Positions 28,737 through 38,330 are shown, counted from the stretch's first letter. The stretch: 64,000 bases of DNA from Proteobacteria bacterium 005FR1 (GCA_026192395.1 WACF01000001.1:1387637-1451636); one strand, 5' to 3'. Notes: a model not told the origin generated them from the sequence alone. A program made the numbers and translations.

Positions 28737-30302
28737 ATGAACCAGGCTCTGAAGATTCCTACGATATTGCTGCTCGCGTCGCTCCTGTTCACCGGATGTG
28801 AGAGAGAACCTATGGATCCGCAGGTGCCTCAAGAGTCCGCCTCTGAATCCACCGCCGACATCCCCTGGTTTCCCGGCACGGTCGAGGAAGCCTTCGCCAC
28901 CGCTGCGAAGCAAGACAAGCCACTATACCTTTACTGGGGAGCAGTCTGGTGTCCTCCCTGCGAGGAGATCAAGCAGACCGTTTTCAAAGACCCGAACTTC
29001 ATCGCCCAGAGCAAGCTGTTCATCCCCGTTTACCTTGACGGTGATACTGGTCGCGCGCAGACATGGGGCGAGCACTTCGCGGTGCAGGGCTATCCCACGA
29101 TGATTATCTTCAATGCCGGTGGAGAGGAAGTTACCCGCATACCCGGCGCGATCGAAATCGAGCGCTATAACGACGTTTTGCGGCTGAGTCTCGATGGTTT
29201 GCGCAAGACCTCCACCCTCATCGAACAGGCGCTGAACACACCGGACAAGTTGTCGGCCGAAGACTTCACGCAGCTGGCCTACTACTCCTGGGAGCAGGAG
29301 AACCTGGATGGCGAGATCGAGGCGACACCGGAGCTGCTTGCGCAACTTTCAACAGCTGCCGATCAGAAAGGAAACACGCTGGCCGCTTCGCGTCTTTTTC
29401 TGCAATCGTTATTGCTGACCCACAGCCTCGGCCAGTCGCTTTCGCCGGAACAGCAGCGCAATGCGCAGCAAAGGCTTGAATCGCTGCTCGCGGATCAACG
29501 GCTGGTGCTCGCCAATCATGACATGTCCATGTTCTGGTCCGAAGAGGTGATGCGACTCATCACCGAGCCCGGCGACACCCGACAGGCTCTCAGCGACCAA
29601 TGGGCCACTGCCATGGAAGACGTCCGTCAGCACCCGTCCTTGTCCAAAGCGGAACAACTGGGCAGCTGGTACCCGCAACTACACCTCTATTGGCTTAACA
29701 ACCCCGAAGCCCAGCACCTGCCCGCGGAGACCCTGGCAGCGGTCCGGCAGCACGTGACAGCAATGGATGAGAGCACCCAGGGCAGCGCGCGGCAAACCGT
29801 GATCAACAAGGCCTACCAGGTATTGCAAGCCGCACATCTTGACGACGAATCCCGCGCGATGCTGTTGGCCGAAGTCGAAAAATCCGGTTCCCCCTGGTAC
29901 TTCATGAGTGGCCTCGCTTCGCTCGCCGAGAAACAGCAGGATGTCGCCAGTGCCAGCGATTGGCTGAAGCGCGCCTATGACGCCGCAGAGGGCAAAGCCA
30001 CTCGTTTTCAGTGGGGAGTGGAATACGTGACGGGACTGATCCGCATGCAGCCTGAACGGGTGGAAGAAATCAGCAGCGCCTTGTCCGGACTATTGGACAA
30101 TCTTGAGCAGGATCGGGATGTTTTTTCCGGGCGCAACTTCGGTCGTTTGCAGACTCTGCGAAACTCATTGGATGACTGGAAGGAAAAGGAACAGGCGCGC
30201 GAAAGCATCGAAAAATTGGAACTCCGCTTAAGCGCTGCCTGCAGTGAGCTGGACAAAGAATCCGTCGGCTACAGCAACTGTTCCAGTCTCGCCCTCTCGT
30301 AG
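28737..30302 (+). CDS. Thioredoxin-domain lipoprotein
   Basis: A 521-aa envelope lipoprotein with signal ending LLFTGC (Cys21 as lipid site). A thioredoxin-like domain spans about residues 45–160, with redox motif WCPPC (C72, C75) and cis-Pro in VQGYPTMIIF. About 360 residues of helical, TPR-like sequence follow, resembling no family I can name. It may reduce or protect periplasmic thiols. The start at 28737 has GGAG at a good distance. Confidence 0.8.
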   Translation: MNQALKIPTILLLASLLFTGCEREPMDPQVPQESASESTADIPWFPGTVEEAFATAAKQDKPLYLYWGAVWCPPCEEIKQTVFKDPNFIAQSKLFIPVYLDGDTGRAQTWGEHFAVQGYPTMIIFNAGGEEVTRIPGAIEIERYNDVLRLSLDGLRKTSTLIEQALNTPDKLSAEDFTQLAYYSWEQENLDGEIEATPELLAQLSTAADQKGNTLAASRLFLQSLLLTHSLGQSLSPEQQRNAQQRLESLLADQRLVLANHDMSMFWSEEVMRLITEPGDTRQALSDQWATAMEDVRQHPSLSKAEQLGSWYPQLHLYWLNNPEAQHLPAETLAAVRQHVTAMDESTQGSARQTVINKAYQVLQAAHLDDESRAMLLAEVEKSGSPWYFMSGLASLAEKQQDVASASDWLKRAYDAAEGKATRFQWGVEYVTGLIRMQPERVEEISSALSGLLDNLEQDRDVFSGRNFGRLQTLRNSLDDWKEKEQARESIEKLELRLSAACSELDKESVGYSNCSSLALS

Positions 30303-30308
30303 TCTGGG

Positions 30309-30369
30309 TGGAGCGCACGGAATCCAGGGTCGAGCTTATGAAGATGCTCCTGAATCGTGCAGCGCTCCA
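30309..30369. terminator. Stem-loop between convergent thioredoxin and SDR genes
   Basis: TGGAGCGC (30309–30316) pairs perfectly with GCGCTCCA (30362–30369). The pairing continues imperfectly inward (ACGGAATCCAGG against CTCCTGAATCGTG). There is no T-tract, so its role as a terminator between the two convergent genes is only probable. Confidence 0.4.
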
Positions 30370-30379
30370 TCCGGTGGTT

Positions 30380-31180
30380 TTATTCCCCCCGCTCGTAAAA
30401 CATCGCCGTTCTTCCGCCGTCGATCACAAGGTCATGTGAGTTGACGAAACGCCCTTCGTCGCTGGCCAGATACAGCGCGCCGTAAGCGATGTCCTTGGCG
30501 AAACCTGAACTGGGCAGCGGTGTGGCTTTGGCCAGATTGCGCTGCAGCTTGTCCATTTTCTTCGCGTTTTCTTCTTCGCTCAGCTCATCGGCTCGCTGCG
30601 AACCGCCCCAGAAAATCGGCGTGGCGATTGCCCCCGGAGAGATGCAGTTAACGCGGATGTTGTGCTGACCGAGCTCAACACCGGCGAGTTTGGTGTAGTG
30701 AGTCACGCCTGCCTTTGCCGCCGCATACACATGGCCACCCTGGCCATAGCGAATCGCCGCGATGCTGGCGTTGTTGATGATGGAGCCACCACCATTGGCC
30801 TTCATGTGCGGGATCGCGTGTTTGATACCGAGTACGACACTGCCCAGGAGCAGTTGCAGCCCGTTGGTGAATTCCTCCTGAGTGACCGTGTCAAAGCCGC
30901 CCCGGGTGGATCCGCCCGCATTGTTGAACAACACATCCAGCTTGCCGAACTGGTCGACGGCGGTTTGCAACAGATCGCGGATGTCATCTTCGCGGGTCAC
31001 GTCCGCCTGCACGTAAACGACATTCTCCCCCAGCTGCTCCGCCAGGGCCTCGCCCTTTTCAACGGAACGTCCGGCGATTACCACCTTCGCGCCTTGTTGC
31101 GCGAACACTTCGGCAGTGGCTGCACCGATGCCGCTGGTGCCGCCGGTGATTACGGCTACTTTGTTGGCCAGTCTTTGCAT
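30380..31180 (-). CDS. Short-chain dehydrogenase/reductase
   Basis: A 266-aa NAD(P)-dependent oxidoreductase of the classical SDR family. The cofactor motif is TGGTSGIG, followed by NNAG, a catalytic Ser in INNASIAA, YXXXK as YAAAK, and the C-terminal SPGAIATP. Substrate unknown. The start at 31180 is chosen because GGAG lies six bases before it; the ATG two codons upstream directly abuts the ribosome binding site. Confidence 0.87.
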   Translation of the reverse strand: MQRLANKVAVITGGTSGIGAATAEVFAQQGAKVVIAGRSVEKGEALAEQLGENVVYVQADVTREDDIRDLLQTAVDQFGKLDVLFNNAGGSTRGGFDTVTQEEFTNGLQLLLGSVVLGIKHAIPHMKANGGGSIINNASIAAIRYGQGGHVYAAAKAGVTHYTKLAGVELGQHNIRVNCISPGAIATPIFWGGSQRADELSEEENAKKMDKLQRNLAKATPLPSSGFAKDIAYGALYLASDEGRFVNSHDLVIDGGRTAMFYERGE

Positions 31181-31203
31181 TTTCATCTCCTCTCAAAGAA
31201 ACA

Positions 31204-31285
31204 GTGTCGAGTCTCAAGTATCCAGTCGCCAGAGGCAAATTCGACTCATCCCCCATCTGGAGACCGGTGACTGGGGACTAGTGAC
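31204..31285. repeat. Paired inverted heptad array (4 + 4 units)
   Basis: The left arm is GTGTCGA, GTCTCAA, GTATCCA, GTCGCCA (31204–31231). A 26-bp centre follows. The right arm, inverted, is TGGAGAC, CGGTGAC, TGGGGAC, TAGTGAC (31258–31285). The right arm overlaps the last codons and stop of rsmI. The layout is the same as at 3940–4011. Confidence 0.88.
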
Positions 31286-32159
31286 TATTATCAACCGCCC
31301 ATTTGTAGAGCGCATTCTTCTTGGCCCCGGTAATTTCGGCAGCCAGGCTGGCGGCCTGCTTTAGTGACAAGTCACGTTGCAGGATGGCCATGACACGCTG
31401 AGCTTCGGGATCCACTTCAGTGGTCTCTGGGCTTTCGGCACCGCGGACCAGTAAAACGATTTCTCCTTTCTGCTGGTTGGGATCGCTTTCGACCCGATCA
31501 GCAACTTCCATGGCGCTGCCGGCGAGTACCGTTTCGAAGGTCTTGGTCAGTTCGCGGGCCAACACTACCTCCCGGTCCGCGCCGAACACGTCCGCCAGAT
31601 CCCGCAGGCAGGTGAGGATACGGTGGGGAGCCTCGTAAAAAATGAGCGTGCGGCTCTCCCGCTGCAGATTTTCCAGCTGCTTGCGGCGCTGGCCGGATTT
31701 GGCGTGCAGGAACCCCTCAAAGGTGAACCGGTCTGAGGGTAGTCCCGCCACGGAGAGCGCCGCGATCAAGGCGCTAGGACCCGGAATGGGCACTACCGCA
31801 AAGCCCGCCTCGCGGGCGGCACGCACCAGCCGGTAGCCTGGATCGGAGACCAGCGGTGTTCCCGCATCAGAGATAAGGGCCACTTTCTGGCCTTGTCCGA
31901 GCCGCGACAGAATGCCCGGAAGGCTCTGCTGTTCGTTGTGATCGTGGTAGGCGAGCAGCGGGGTTGAAATGTGAAAATGTTCCAGCAATCGCTTGCTGTG
32001 CCGCGTATCCTCCGCAGCGATTATGTCCACCTGTTGTAGTGTTTCTGTGGCTCGGGGTACCATATCTGCCAAATTGCCGATCGGGGTGGCCACCACATAC
32101 AGAACGCCGCCAGCCGCAATTTTGCCGCCGTTTGCATGCTCGGCAGGTGAGTGATTCAT
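31278..32159 (-). CDS. rsmI: 16S rRNA (cytidine-1402-2'-O)-methyltransferase RsmI
   Basis: Methylates the ribose of C1402 in the ribosomal decoding centre. The 293-aa protein has the tetrapyrrole-methylase fold motifs LYVVATPIGNLADM, AAEDTRHSKRLL, ISDAGTPLVSDPGY and PGPSALIAALSVAGL. It is divergent from lpoA, the conserved gammaproteobacterial arrangement. The final codons and stop lie within a heptad array. Confidence 0.96.
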   Translation of the reverse strand: MNHSPAEHANGGKIAAGGVLYVVATPIGNLADMVPRATETLQQVDIIAAEDTRHSKRLLEHFHISTPLLAYHDHNEQQSLPGILSRLGQGQKVALISDAGTPLVSDPGYRLVRAAREAGFAVVPIPGPSALIAALSVAGLPSDRFTFEGFLHAKSGQRRKQLENLQRESRTLIFYEAPHRILTCLRDLADVFGADREVVLARELTKTFETVLAGSAMEVADRVESDPNQQKGEIVLLVRGAESPETTEVDPEAQRVMAILQRDLSLKQAASLAAEITGAKKNALYKWAVDNSH

Positions 32160-32238
32160 AGGCTTTTTCCGTGTTGGTTAAACCACTTTGAACAACAACG
32201 AGCTTGCACCTGCTGTGGTGCGATCTGCAGGTTTCCTC

Positions 32239-34137
32239 ATGCCCATCACTACCCGCGCTTTCTCCCGCTTACCAATTGTTCTGGCGCTGTGCAGCGCCCT
32301 CGTGCTGGCAGGCTGTAGCGGCCAGCCTGAGATGCCTGGCGACGATAGCAAGGTCATCGATCAGGCCTCCAGTGAACAGGTGCGTGACTTGCTCGCGCAG
32401 GCGCAAACCAGTGAATCGCCGCAACGTGACAAGCTCTACCTGCAAGCCGCGCGCTTGCTGGTCCAACTGGGTGAGGACGAATGGGCAGAAAATCTGCTCG
32501 CCTCCATCGACCCTGATGTCCTGTTTGAGGATGATTTCGTCGCTTACACCCTGCTCTACAGCGAGCTCGCCATCGGATCAGACGCATACTTTCTCGCGCA
32601 GCGCATTCTAACCAACCCCCGGATTGAACAACAGTGGAACTCCCTCGCCGATGAGTCGCTGAGAGTTCTGCGCGAGCGACGGGCGCAGCTGTTCGCGACG
32701 CTCGGAGAGTCCATCGACAGCGTAGTGGAGCGGATTGCACTGAGCCCTCGGCTGACTACAGAGGCGGAAAAGCTCGCCAATCAGGATGCAATCTGGCATA
32801 GCCTGATGAGCATTTCCCAGCCCGAGCTGCAAGCACTCTCAGCCGGCATGGACACAGCACGCGCGGCGGATGCGCGCAATGAAGTACTGAAGGGCTGGAT
32901 CGATCTGGCCATTCTCAGCAAGAACAACGCCTCGGATTTGGATCGACAGCTGGCCACCATCGACAAGTGGATCGCCAGCAATCCCCGCCATCCCGCGACC
33001 TTGCTGTTGCCCAGCGATCTTCAGCTGCTGCAGCAATTGGTAGAGAATCAACCGCGTCAGGTGGCCCTGCTGCTGCCTTTGAATGGCGATTATGAACGGG
33101 CCGGTCGAGCGGTGCGCGACGGCTTTCTGGCGGCATACTACGAGGCGCGCAGCCGCGGCAGCCACACTCCCCACATTCGCATTTTCAATACCAACCAGGA
33201 CGACTTCAACGCGGTCTACGATCTGGCCGTACAAGACGGTGCCGAGCTGATCGTCGGACCCTTGCGCCCCGAGAACCTCGAGCAGTTGCAGGCCCGTCCC
33301 AACCTCCCGGTGCCGACCCTGGCCCTGAACTATGCCGAAGCGCCCTTCGCGACCGCTGAGCAGTTGTATCAGTTCAGTTTCGAGGTCGAGGACGAAGCCC
33401 GACAAGTAGCTCAACGTGCCTTCCTGGAAGGACATCGCTATGCACTCGTACTGGCGCCGCAGAACAAGCGCGGCGATCGCCACGCCCGGGCCTTTCGCGA
33501 AACCTGGGAAGCGCTGGGTGGCACCATCGTCAATCAAAGCTACTATGCGGATCAGCAGGACTATTCCTCGGTAGTGGAATCAGCTCTTCTGGTGGACGAA
33601 AGCCGGGAACGCGGTCGCGACTTGCGCCGTCTGCTTGGCCGCAGTGTCGAATTCGAGGCACCTCGACGCAGACAGGATGTGGACTTCGTGTTCATGGTCG
33701 CAGACCCCGCCGCTGCTCAGTTGCTGAAGCCAACGCTTGCCTTTCACTACGCCGCCGACCTGCCGGTATATTCCACCAGCGCCGTTTTCGCGGCCTACGA
33801 TCAGAACCGCACCAGTAGCGACCTGAACGGCATACGGTTCATAACCCTGCCCTGGTATTTCGACACCAGCAGCACCGTTAAACAGGCCGTGAGCGAACAC
33901 GCTGAGCCGGAGTCGGCCTACGTCCGCCTCTATGCAATGGGCGTGGATGCCTTCCGACTTTATCCGCGTCTCAAGCAACTCGAGCAAGTGGAAGGTACCC
34001 GCTTTTACGGACAGACCGGTGTACTCGCTCTGACTCCCGAACGAAAAGTGCAACGCGAGCAGATCTGGGCACAGGTGGTGAACGGCCAGGCCATGCCGCT
34101 ACCCACGGTAGTGACCGAAGCTGATGTTGCCAACTAA
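32239..34137 (+). CDS. lpoA: Penicillin-binding protein activator LpoA
   Basis: An outer-membrane lipoprotein that reaches through the periplasm and activates PBP1a. The 632-aa product has a lipoprotein signal ending VLAGC (Cys about 26), a helical TPR-like N-terminal domain to about residue 270, and a periplasmic-binding-protein-like C-terminal domain (VALLLPLNGDYERAGRAVRDGFLAAYYE). The ATG at 32239 puts the signal at the N-terminus; a TTG 51 bases upstream is less likely. It overlaps yraN by 14 bases. Confidence 0.92.
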   Translation: MPITTRAFSRLPIVLALCSALVLAGCSGQPEMPGDDSKVIDQASSEQVRDLLAQAQTSESPQRDKLYLQAARLLVQLGEDEWAENLLASIDPDVLFEDDFVAYTLLYSELAIGSDAYFLAQRILTNPRIEQQWNSLADESLRVLRERRAQLFATLGESIDSVVERIALSPRLTTEAEKLANQDAIWHSLMSISQPELQALSAGMDTARAADARNEVLKGWIDLAILSKNNASDLDRQLATIDKWIASNPRHPATLLLPSDLQLLQQLVENQPRQVALLLPLNGDYERAGRAVRDGFLAAYYEARSRGSHTPHIRIFNTNQDDFNAVYDLAVQDGAELIVGPLRPENLEQLQARPNLPVPTLALNYAEAPFATAEQLYQFSFEVEDEARQVAQRAFLEGHRYALVLAPQNKRGDRHARAFRETWEALGGTIVNQSYYADQQDYSSVVESALLVDESRERGRDLRRLLGRSVEFEAPRRRQDVDFVFMVADPAAAQLLKPTLAFHYAADLPVYSTSAVFAAYDQNRTSSDLNGIRFITLPWYFDTSSTVKQAVSEHAEPESAYVRLYAMGVDAFRLYPRLKQLEQVEGTRFYGQTGVLALTPERKVQREQIWAQVVNGQAMPLPTVVTEADVAN

Positions 34138-34513
34138 ATGGCTCCGACGCAGGCGACCAGCTTCCGGCCGGTCGGCTGGCAAGAGCGGTGAGTGTGCCGA
34201 GCGCCACGCTGAAGACTATTTGATTGCCCGGGGCCTGCGCCTGCGTGAACGGAATTATCGCTGCAAGGGGGGCGAAATCGATTTGATCATGGCCGACGGA
34301 AGCACCTGTGTATTTGTCGAGGTTCGCTACCGCAAGCAGCAGCGCTTTGGCTCACCGGCGGAGACGGTGGACTGGGGCAAGCAGTCGAAGCTGCGGCGAG
34401 CTGCCGAGCATTTTCTGCAAGCCAGCGGGCTGACCGACAAGCTGCCCTGTCGCTTCGACGTTATCAGCATCGCCGGCGATCGCTCGATCGAGTGGATCAA
34501 GAACGCGTTTTAG
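34124..34513 (+). CDS. yraN: UPF0102 protein YraN
   Basis: A 129-aa protein of the YraN family, a restriction-endonuclease-like fold. Visible motifs are AEDYLIARGLRLRERNYRCKGGEIDLIMADG and VFVEVRYRK, which include the putative nuclease residues E51, D53, E69 and K73. The basic N-terminus is somewhat extended. The role of YraN is not established; it is always near rsmI, lpoA and diaA, as here. Confidence 0.92.
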   Translation: MLPTKWLRRRRPASGRSAGKSGECAERHAEDYLIARGLRLRERNYRCKGGEIDLIMADGSTCVFVEVRYRKQQRFGSPAETVDWGKQSKLRRAAEHFLQASGLTDKLPCRFDVISIAGDRSIEWIKNAF

Positions 34514-34554
34514 AGCCATCCGGCCATCTTTGCGGCTATTTATTGCGAGAAAGC

Positions 34555-35148
34555 ATGCAGGAACGAATCATTCAAACCTTCCACCAGAGCATCGAAATCA
34601 AGATGCAAGCGGGAGAAACACTGGCTCCGCTGATTGCAACGGCCAGCGAAGTGATCGTCGGAAGTCTGCTCAACGAGGGCAAGATACTGGTGGTTGGCAA
34701 CGGATCTTCCGCGGCAATCGGGCAGGTTTTGGTTGCCACGCTGGTGAATCGGCTCAAGCAGGAACGCCCCGGTCTGCCCGCGGTGAATATCGCTGCCGAC
34801 AGCATTGCCATCACCGCCATAGCCGATGATGTCAGCTTCAACGATGTGTTCGCCAGGCAAATCAGAGCACTTGGCAACGCCGGCGATATCCTGTTGATGA
34901 TTACCACCGGCGGCAATTCCAGCAATCTCGTTCAGGCAGTCGCCGCGGCTCACGACCGGCAGATGAAAGTCATCGCAATGACCGGCAGTGACGGGGGAGA
35001 TCTGGCGACCTTGCTGGACAGCGACGATCTCGAGCTGCGGGTGTCCTCTGATTCCGCGGCCCACGTGCACGAGGTGCACCTGCTGACCGGCTTTTGCCTT
35101 TGTGACCTTGTTGATTACCAACTCTTCGGAGCCCAGGATCCTCTATGA
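34555..35148 (+). CDS. diaA: SIS-domain protein DiaA / phosphoheptose isomerase family
   Basis: A 197-aa sugar-isomerase-fold protein. DiaA binds DnaA and promotes timely initiation in E. coli; the closely related GmhA makes heptose for LPS, and Pseudomonas homologues at this locus are often annotated gmhA. Motifs are LVVGNGSSAAIGQVL, ADSIAITAIADD and ITTGGNSSNLVQAV. Context (between yraN and dolP) favours diaA. The start at 34555 is supported by GAGAAAG; it overlaps dolP by four bases (ATGA). Confidence 0.86.
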   Translation: MQERIIQTFHQSIEIKMQAGETLAPLIATASEVIVGSLLNEGKILVVGNGSSAAIGQVLVATLVNRLKQERPGLPAVNIAADSIAITAIADDVSFNDVFARQIRALGNAGDILLMITTGGNSSNLVQAVAAAHDRQMKVIAMTGSDGGDLATLLDSDDLELRVSSDSAAHVHEVHLLTGFCLCDLVDYQLFGAQDPL

Positions 35149-35723
35149 AAAAGCTAGCTATCTTCTGTCTTCCGATCTTGAGCATCTGGCTGAGCGGCTG
35201 TGTATCGCTCGTCGGCGCGACCACCAGCGAGCCTATCGAGATGGATCCCAATCGGCGCACTATGGGCACCATGATCGATGATTCCCAGCTGGAAACCATC
35301 GCCGCGGTAAACATCAACAAAGCGCACCCCGCTCTGAAAAGTGCACCGATCACCGTCACCAGCTTCAACCAGGTGATTCTGCTCACCGGTCAGGTAAAGA
35401 ACGCCGAGCTGCGGGAACTGGCAGGCCGGACGGTGGCGAAGCTCAGCAATGTTCGCCAGGTGCATAACGAGTTGACGATTCAGGCACCGACTTCTTTCCT
35501 GGCAAATACCAACGATGCCTGGCTCACCAGCAAGGTTAAAACCAAGCTGGCCGCCAACAAGCAGGTGCGAGCGACGCGGGTGAAGGTGCTGACGGAAAAC
35601 GGCGTGGTTTATCTGATGGGGATGATCCCGCGGGCCGAAGCGGAAAAAGCGGCGGAAATTGCCAGCGGTACTTCCGGTGTTCAGAAGGTTGTGCTTGCTG
35701 TGGAATACATGGACCGCCGGTGA
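35145..35723 (+). CDS. dolP: Dual-BON-domain lipoprotein DolP (YraP)
   Basis: An outer-membrane lipoprotein that supports envelope integrity and BAM function. The 192-aa protein has a lipobox at WLSGC and two BON domains (about residues 45–115 and 122–192), each with the VTSFNQVILLTGQV / VLTENGVVYLMGMI pattern. It overlaps diaA by four bases and is followed by a terminator hairpin. Confidence 0.94.
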   Translation: MKKLAIFCLPILSIWLSGCVSLVGATTSEPIEMDPNRRTMGTMIDDSQLETIAAVNINKAHPALKSAPITVTSFNQVILLTGQVKNAELRELAGRTVAKLSNVRQVHNELTIQAPTSFLANTNDAWLTSKVKTKLAANKQVRATRVKVLTENGVVYLMGMIPRAEAEKAAEIASGTSGVQKVVLAVEYMDRR

Positions 35724-35734
35724 CCAGTCAGGGT

Positions 35735-35762
35735 TTAGCGGACCTTTCGACGGTCCGCTTAA
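35735..35762. terminator. Hairpin between convergent dolP and eda
   Basis: AGCGGACC pairs with GGTCCGCT around a seven-base loop (35737–35759), with flanking TTT on the left and TTAA on the right giving a weak tract in each direction. It is the only structure in the 88-bp gap between the two convergent genes. Confidence 0.6.
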
Positions 35763-35811
35763 CCACATCGGCTGAATAAAGTTTTGCCTGCTGCCGGCTT
35801 TTCCTGGCTAC

Positions 35812-36438
35812 CTACTGCCGGGACTCCCTGGCCAGCCTTTCCACTTCGCCCCATTGCCCGCCGCGCAGCAGATCCTGCTGCACCATCCACGATCCTCCGA
35901 CGCAAATTACATTGGGCAGTGCCAGATAGTCCTGCAGATTGCGCGTGCTGACCCCGCCGGTGGGACAGAAGGTAACCCCCTCGAACGGTCCGGCCAGGGC
36001 CTTCAGCAGCTGTATGCCGCCCACTGCTTCAGCGGGGAAGAGCTTGAAGCAATCGAAACCGAGTTCCATTCCCTCCAGGATCTCCGAGGGGGTCGCCACG
36101 CCGGGCAGGAAGGACAAACCCGTATTTCGGGCCGCACTGGCCAGCTCTCGGGTGCATCCCGGGCTAACGCCGAAGTCGGCGCCAGCGGCGCTGACCGCTT
36201 CCACATCAGCCGCGGCTCTAAGCGTGCCTGCGCCGACGATGAAGTCGGGCAGCGCGGCCTTTACCGCAGCGATGGCCTGCAATGCGGCCGGAGTACGCAA
36301 AGTGATTTCCACGGCCTGCAAGCCACCCGCCTGCAAGGCTCTTGATGTGGCGACTGCCTGTTCGGCGTCATCAACCGTGAGCACCGGCAGGACGCGAAGG
36401 CGCGCTAACAGGCTGGCAAGCGGTTCTGTTCTGTTCAT
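35812..36438 (-). CDS. eda: KDPG/KHG aldolase
   Basis: Cleaves 2-keto-3-deoxy-6-phosphogluconate to pyruvate and glyceraldehyde-3-phosphate, the last step of the Entner-Doudoroff pathway. The 208-aa class I aldolase has the Schiff-base K132 (DCFKLFPAEAVGG), E44 and R48 (VEITLRTP), in register with the E. coli enzyme. The start at 36438 is supported by AGAGGAG upstream. Last gene of the zwf–pgl–edd–eda operon. Confidence 0.96.
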   Translation of the reverse strand: MNRTEPLASLLARLRVLPVLTVDDAEQAVATSRALQAGGLQAVEITLRTPAALQAIAAVKAALPDFIVGAGTLRAAADVEAVSAAGADFGVSPGCTRELASAARNTGLSFLPGVATPSEILEGMELGFDCFKLFPAEAVGGIQLLKALAGPFEGVTFCPTGGVSTRNLQDYLALPNVICVGGSWMVQQDLLRGGQWGEVERLARESRQ

Positions 36439-36475
36439 GACGACTCCTCTGCGCCTCTGTTCATCCCTCTGCCCT

Positions 36476-38290
36476 TCAGAAAACGCCTGCACCGCGGTTC
36501 GCGTCGCTCACATGAGTGCGGAAGGCCTCGAACAGGCCGCGCCCCAGTGTGTCGTTGGCGCGCTGATGGCGAACAGGTTCGCGGGCCAGCAGTTCTTGTT
36601 CGGGCACGTCAACTGACACGACGCCGGCGTCAGCATCAATGGTGATCACGTCTCCATCCCGAAGCCTGGCAATCGGTCCACCGTCCACCGCTTCCGGTGT
36701 GACGTGAATGGCGGCCGGCACTTTCCCGGAGGCGCCCGACATGCGCCCGTCGGTTAGCAGCGCGACGTTGTAGCCCCGGTCCTGCAGAACTCCCAGATAG
36801 GGAGTCAGATGGTGCAGCTCGGGCATGCCGTTGGCCTTCGGTCCCTGAAACCGCACCACTGCAACGAAGTCCCGGTTCAGCTGCCCGGCTTCGAAGGCTT
36901 CTTTGAGTTCGCTTTGCTCGTGAAAAATGATGCACGAGGCCGTGGTCTTGCGGCTCTTCGGTTTCACTGCCGAAATCTTGATGATGCCCTCACCGATGTT
37001 ACCGCGCACCAGTCGCAAGCCGCCTTCCTTGTCAAAGGGCTCTGCCACCGGGCGCAGCACCTCAGTCCAGCGGCTTTCTTCGATGTGTTCGCGCCATTCC
37101 AGCCTTCCCTGTTCATCCAGCGACGGCTCGTACTCATGAGTCTCCAGCCCCTCGCCCATCAGTGTCACTACGTTTTCGTTGACCAACCCGGCATTTCGCA
37201 GCTCGTGCATCAGATAGGCCATGCCGCCGGCACGCTGAAAAGCGTTCACATCTTCGTCCCCGTTGGGGTACACCCTGGCAATCAGCGGCACCACCCGGGA
37301 CAGATTGTCGAAGTCATCCCAGCGCAGGTCGATGCCTGCCGCTTTCGCCATCGCCACCAGGTGAAGCGTGTGATTGGTGGAGCCACCGGTTGCGAGCAAA
37401 CCCACCAGGGCATTGACGATGGACTCTTCGGTGACCATTCGCAGAAGGGGAATGTGGCGCTCAGAGCTGGTATCCGCTGCGGCAATCAGGCGCAGAGTGG
37501 TCTCACGGATCATCGCCGGACGCAAAGGATGGTCGGGGTTAATGAAAGAACAGCCAGGCAGCTGCACGCCCATCATTTCCATCATGACCTGATTACTGTT
37601 GGCGGTGCCATAAAAGGTACAGGTGCCGGGCGCGTGGTAGGAAGAGGATTCCGCCTCGAGGAGCTCTTCCTTGGTGGCCTTGCCTTCCGCATAGCGCTGC
37701 CGAACGTTGGCCTTTTCCTTGTTGGGAATCCCGGAAGGCATCGGACCGGCCGGCATGAAGCCTACGGGCAAATGGCCGAATTGCAGTGCACCGATCATCA
37801 GCCCCGGCACGATTTTGTCGCAGGTGCCGAGACACATCACGGCATCGAACATGTTGTGACTCAGACTGACCGCCGTAGCCATCGCAATCACGTCACGGCT
37901 GAACAGGCTCAACTCCATGCCGGTGCGTCCCTGCGTAACCCCGTCGCACATGGCCGGGACACCGCCCGCCACCTGCGCCGAGGAGCCCATTTCGCGAGCC
38001 ACTTCCTTGATAAGATCCGGATAAGCGACCATCGGAGCATGGGCCGAAATTACATCATTGTAGGAATTGACGATGCCGATATGGGCACTTTGCATCAGCC
38101 GGATGGTTTCCTTGTCCGATTCCCCGCAGGCGGCGTAGCCGTGAGCGAGATTGCCGCAGGAGAGAATACGTCGTGGCGGATCCTGGTCGCGCGTGCGCTG
38201 CATGCATTGCAGGTAACGCTGCCGCGACTCGCGACTGCGCTCGCGCACCTGTGCTGTCACTGATTCCACTACCGGGTGCAGTGAGCTCAT
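36476..38290 (-). CDS. edd: 6-phosphogluconate dehydratase
   Basis: Dehydrates 6-phosphogluconate to KDPG using a 4Fe-4S cluster. The 604-aa IlvD/Edd family protein has cluster-region cysteines in CGNLAHGYAACGE, CLGTCDKIVPG and CTFYGTANSNQ, and the C-terminal DGRMSGASGKVPAAIHVTPEA motif. The ATG at 38290 matches the family N-terminus (MSSLHPVVESVTAQVRERS); the open frame upstream into pgl is not used. eda starts 37 bp downstream. Confidence 0.96.
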   Translation of the reverse strand: MSSLHPVVESVTAQVRERSRESRQRYLQCMQRTRDQDPPRRILSCGNLAHGYAACGESDKETIRLMQSAHIGIVNSYNDVISAHAPMVAYPDLIKEVAREMGSSAQVAGGVPAMCDGVTQGRTGMELSLFSRDVIAMATAVSLSHNMFDAVMCLGTCDKIVPGLMIGALQFGHLPVGFMPAGPMPSGIPNKEKANVRQRYAEGKATKEELLEAESSSYHAPGTCTFYGTANSNQVMMEMMGVQLPGCSFINPDHPLRPAMIRETTLRLIAAADTSSERHIPLLRMVTEESIVNALVGLLATGGSTNHTLHLVAMAKAAGIDLRWDDFDNLSRVVPLIARVYPNGDEDVNAFQRAGGMAYLMHELRNAGLVNENVVTLMGEGLETHEYEPSLDEQGRLEWREHIEESRWTEVLRPVAEPFDKEGGLRLVRGNIGEGIIKISAVKPKSRKTTASCIIFHEQSELKEAFEAGQLNRDFVAVVRFQGPKANGMPELHHLTPYLGVLQDRGYNVALLTDGRMSGASGKVPAAIHVTPEAVDGGPIARLRDGDVITIDADAGVVSVDVPEQELLAREPVRHQRANDTLGRGLFEAFRTHVSDANRGAGVF

Positions 38291-38330
38291 CTTCTCTACT
38301 TCCTCTCTTGGATTTGATCGCTGCGATCGC

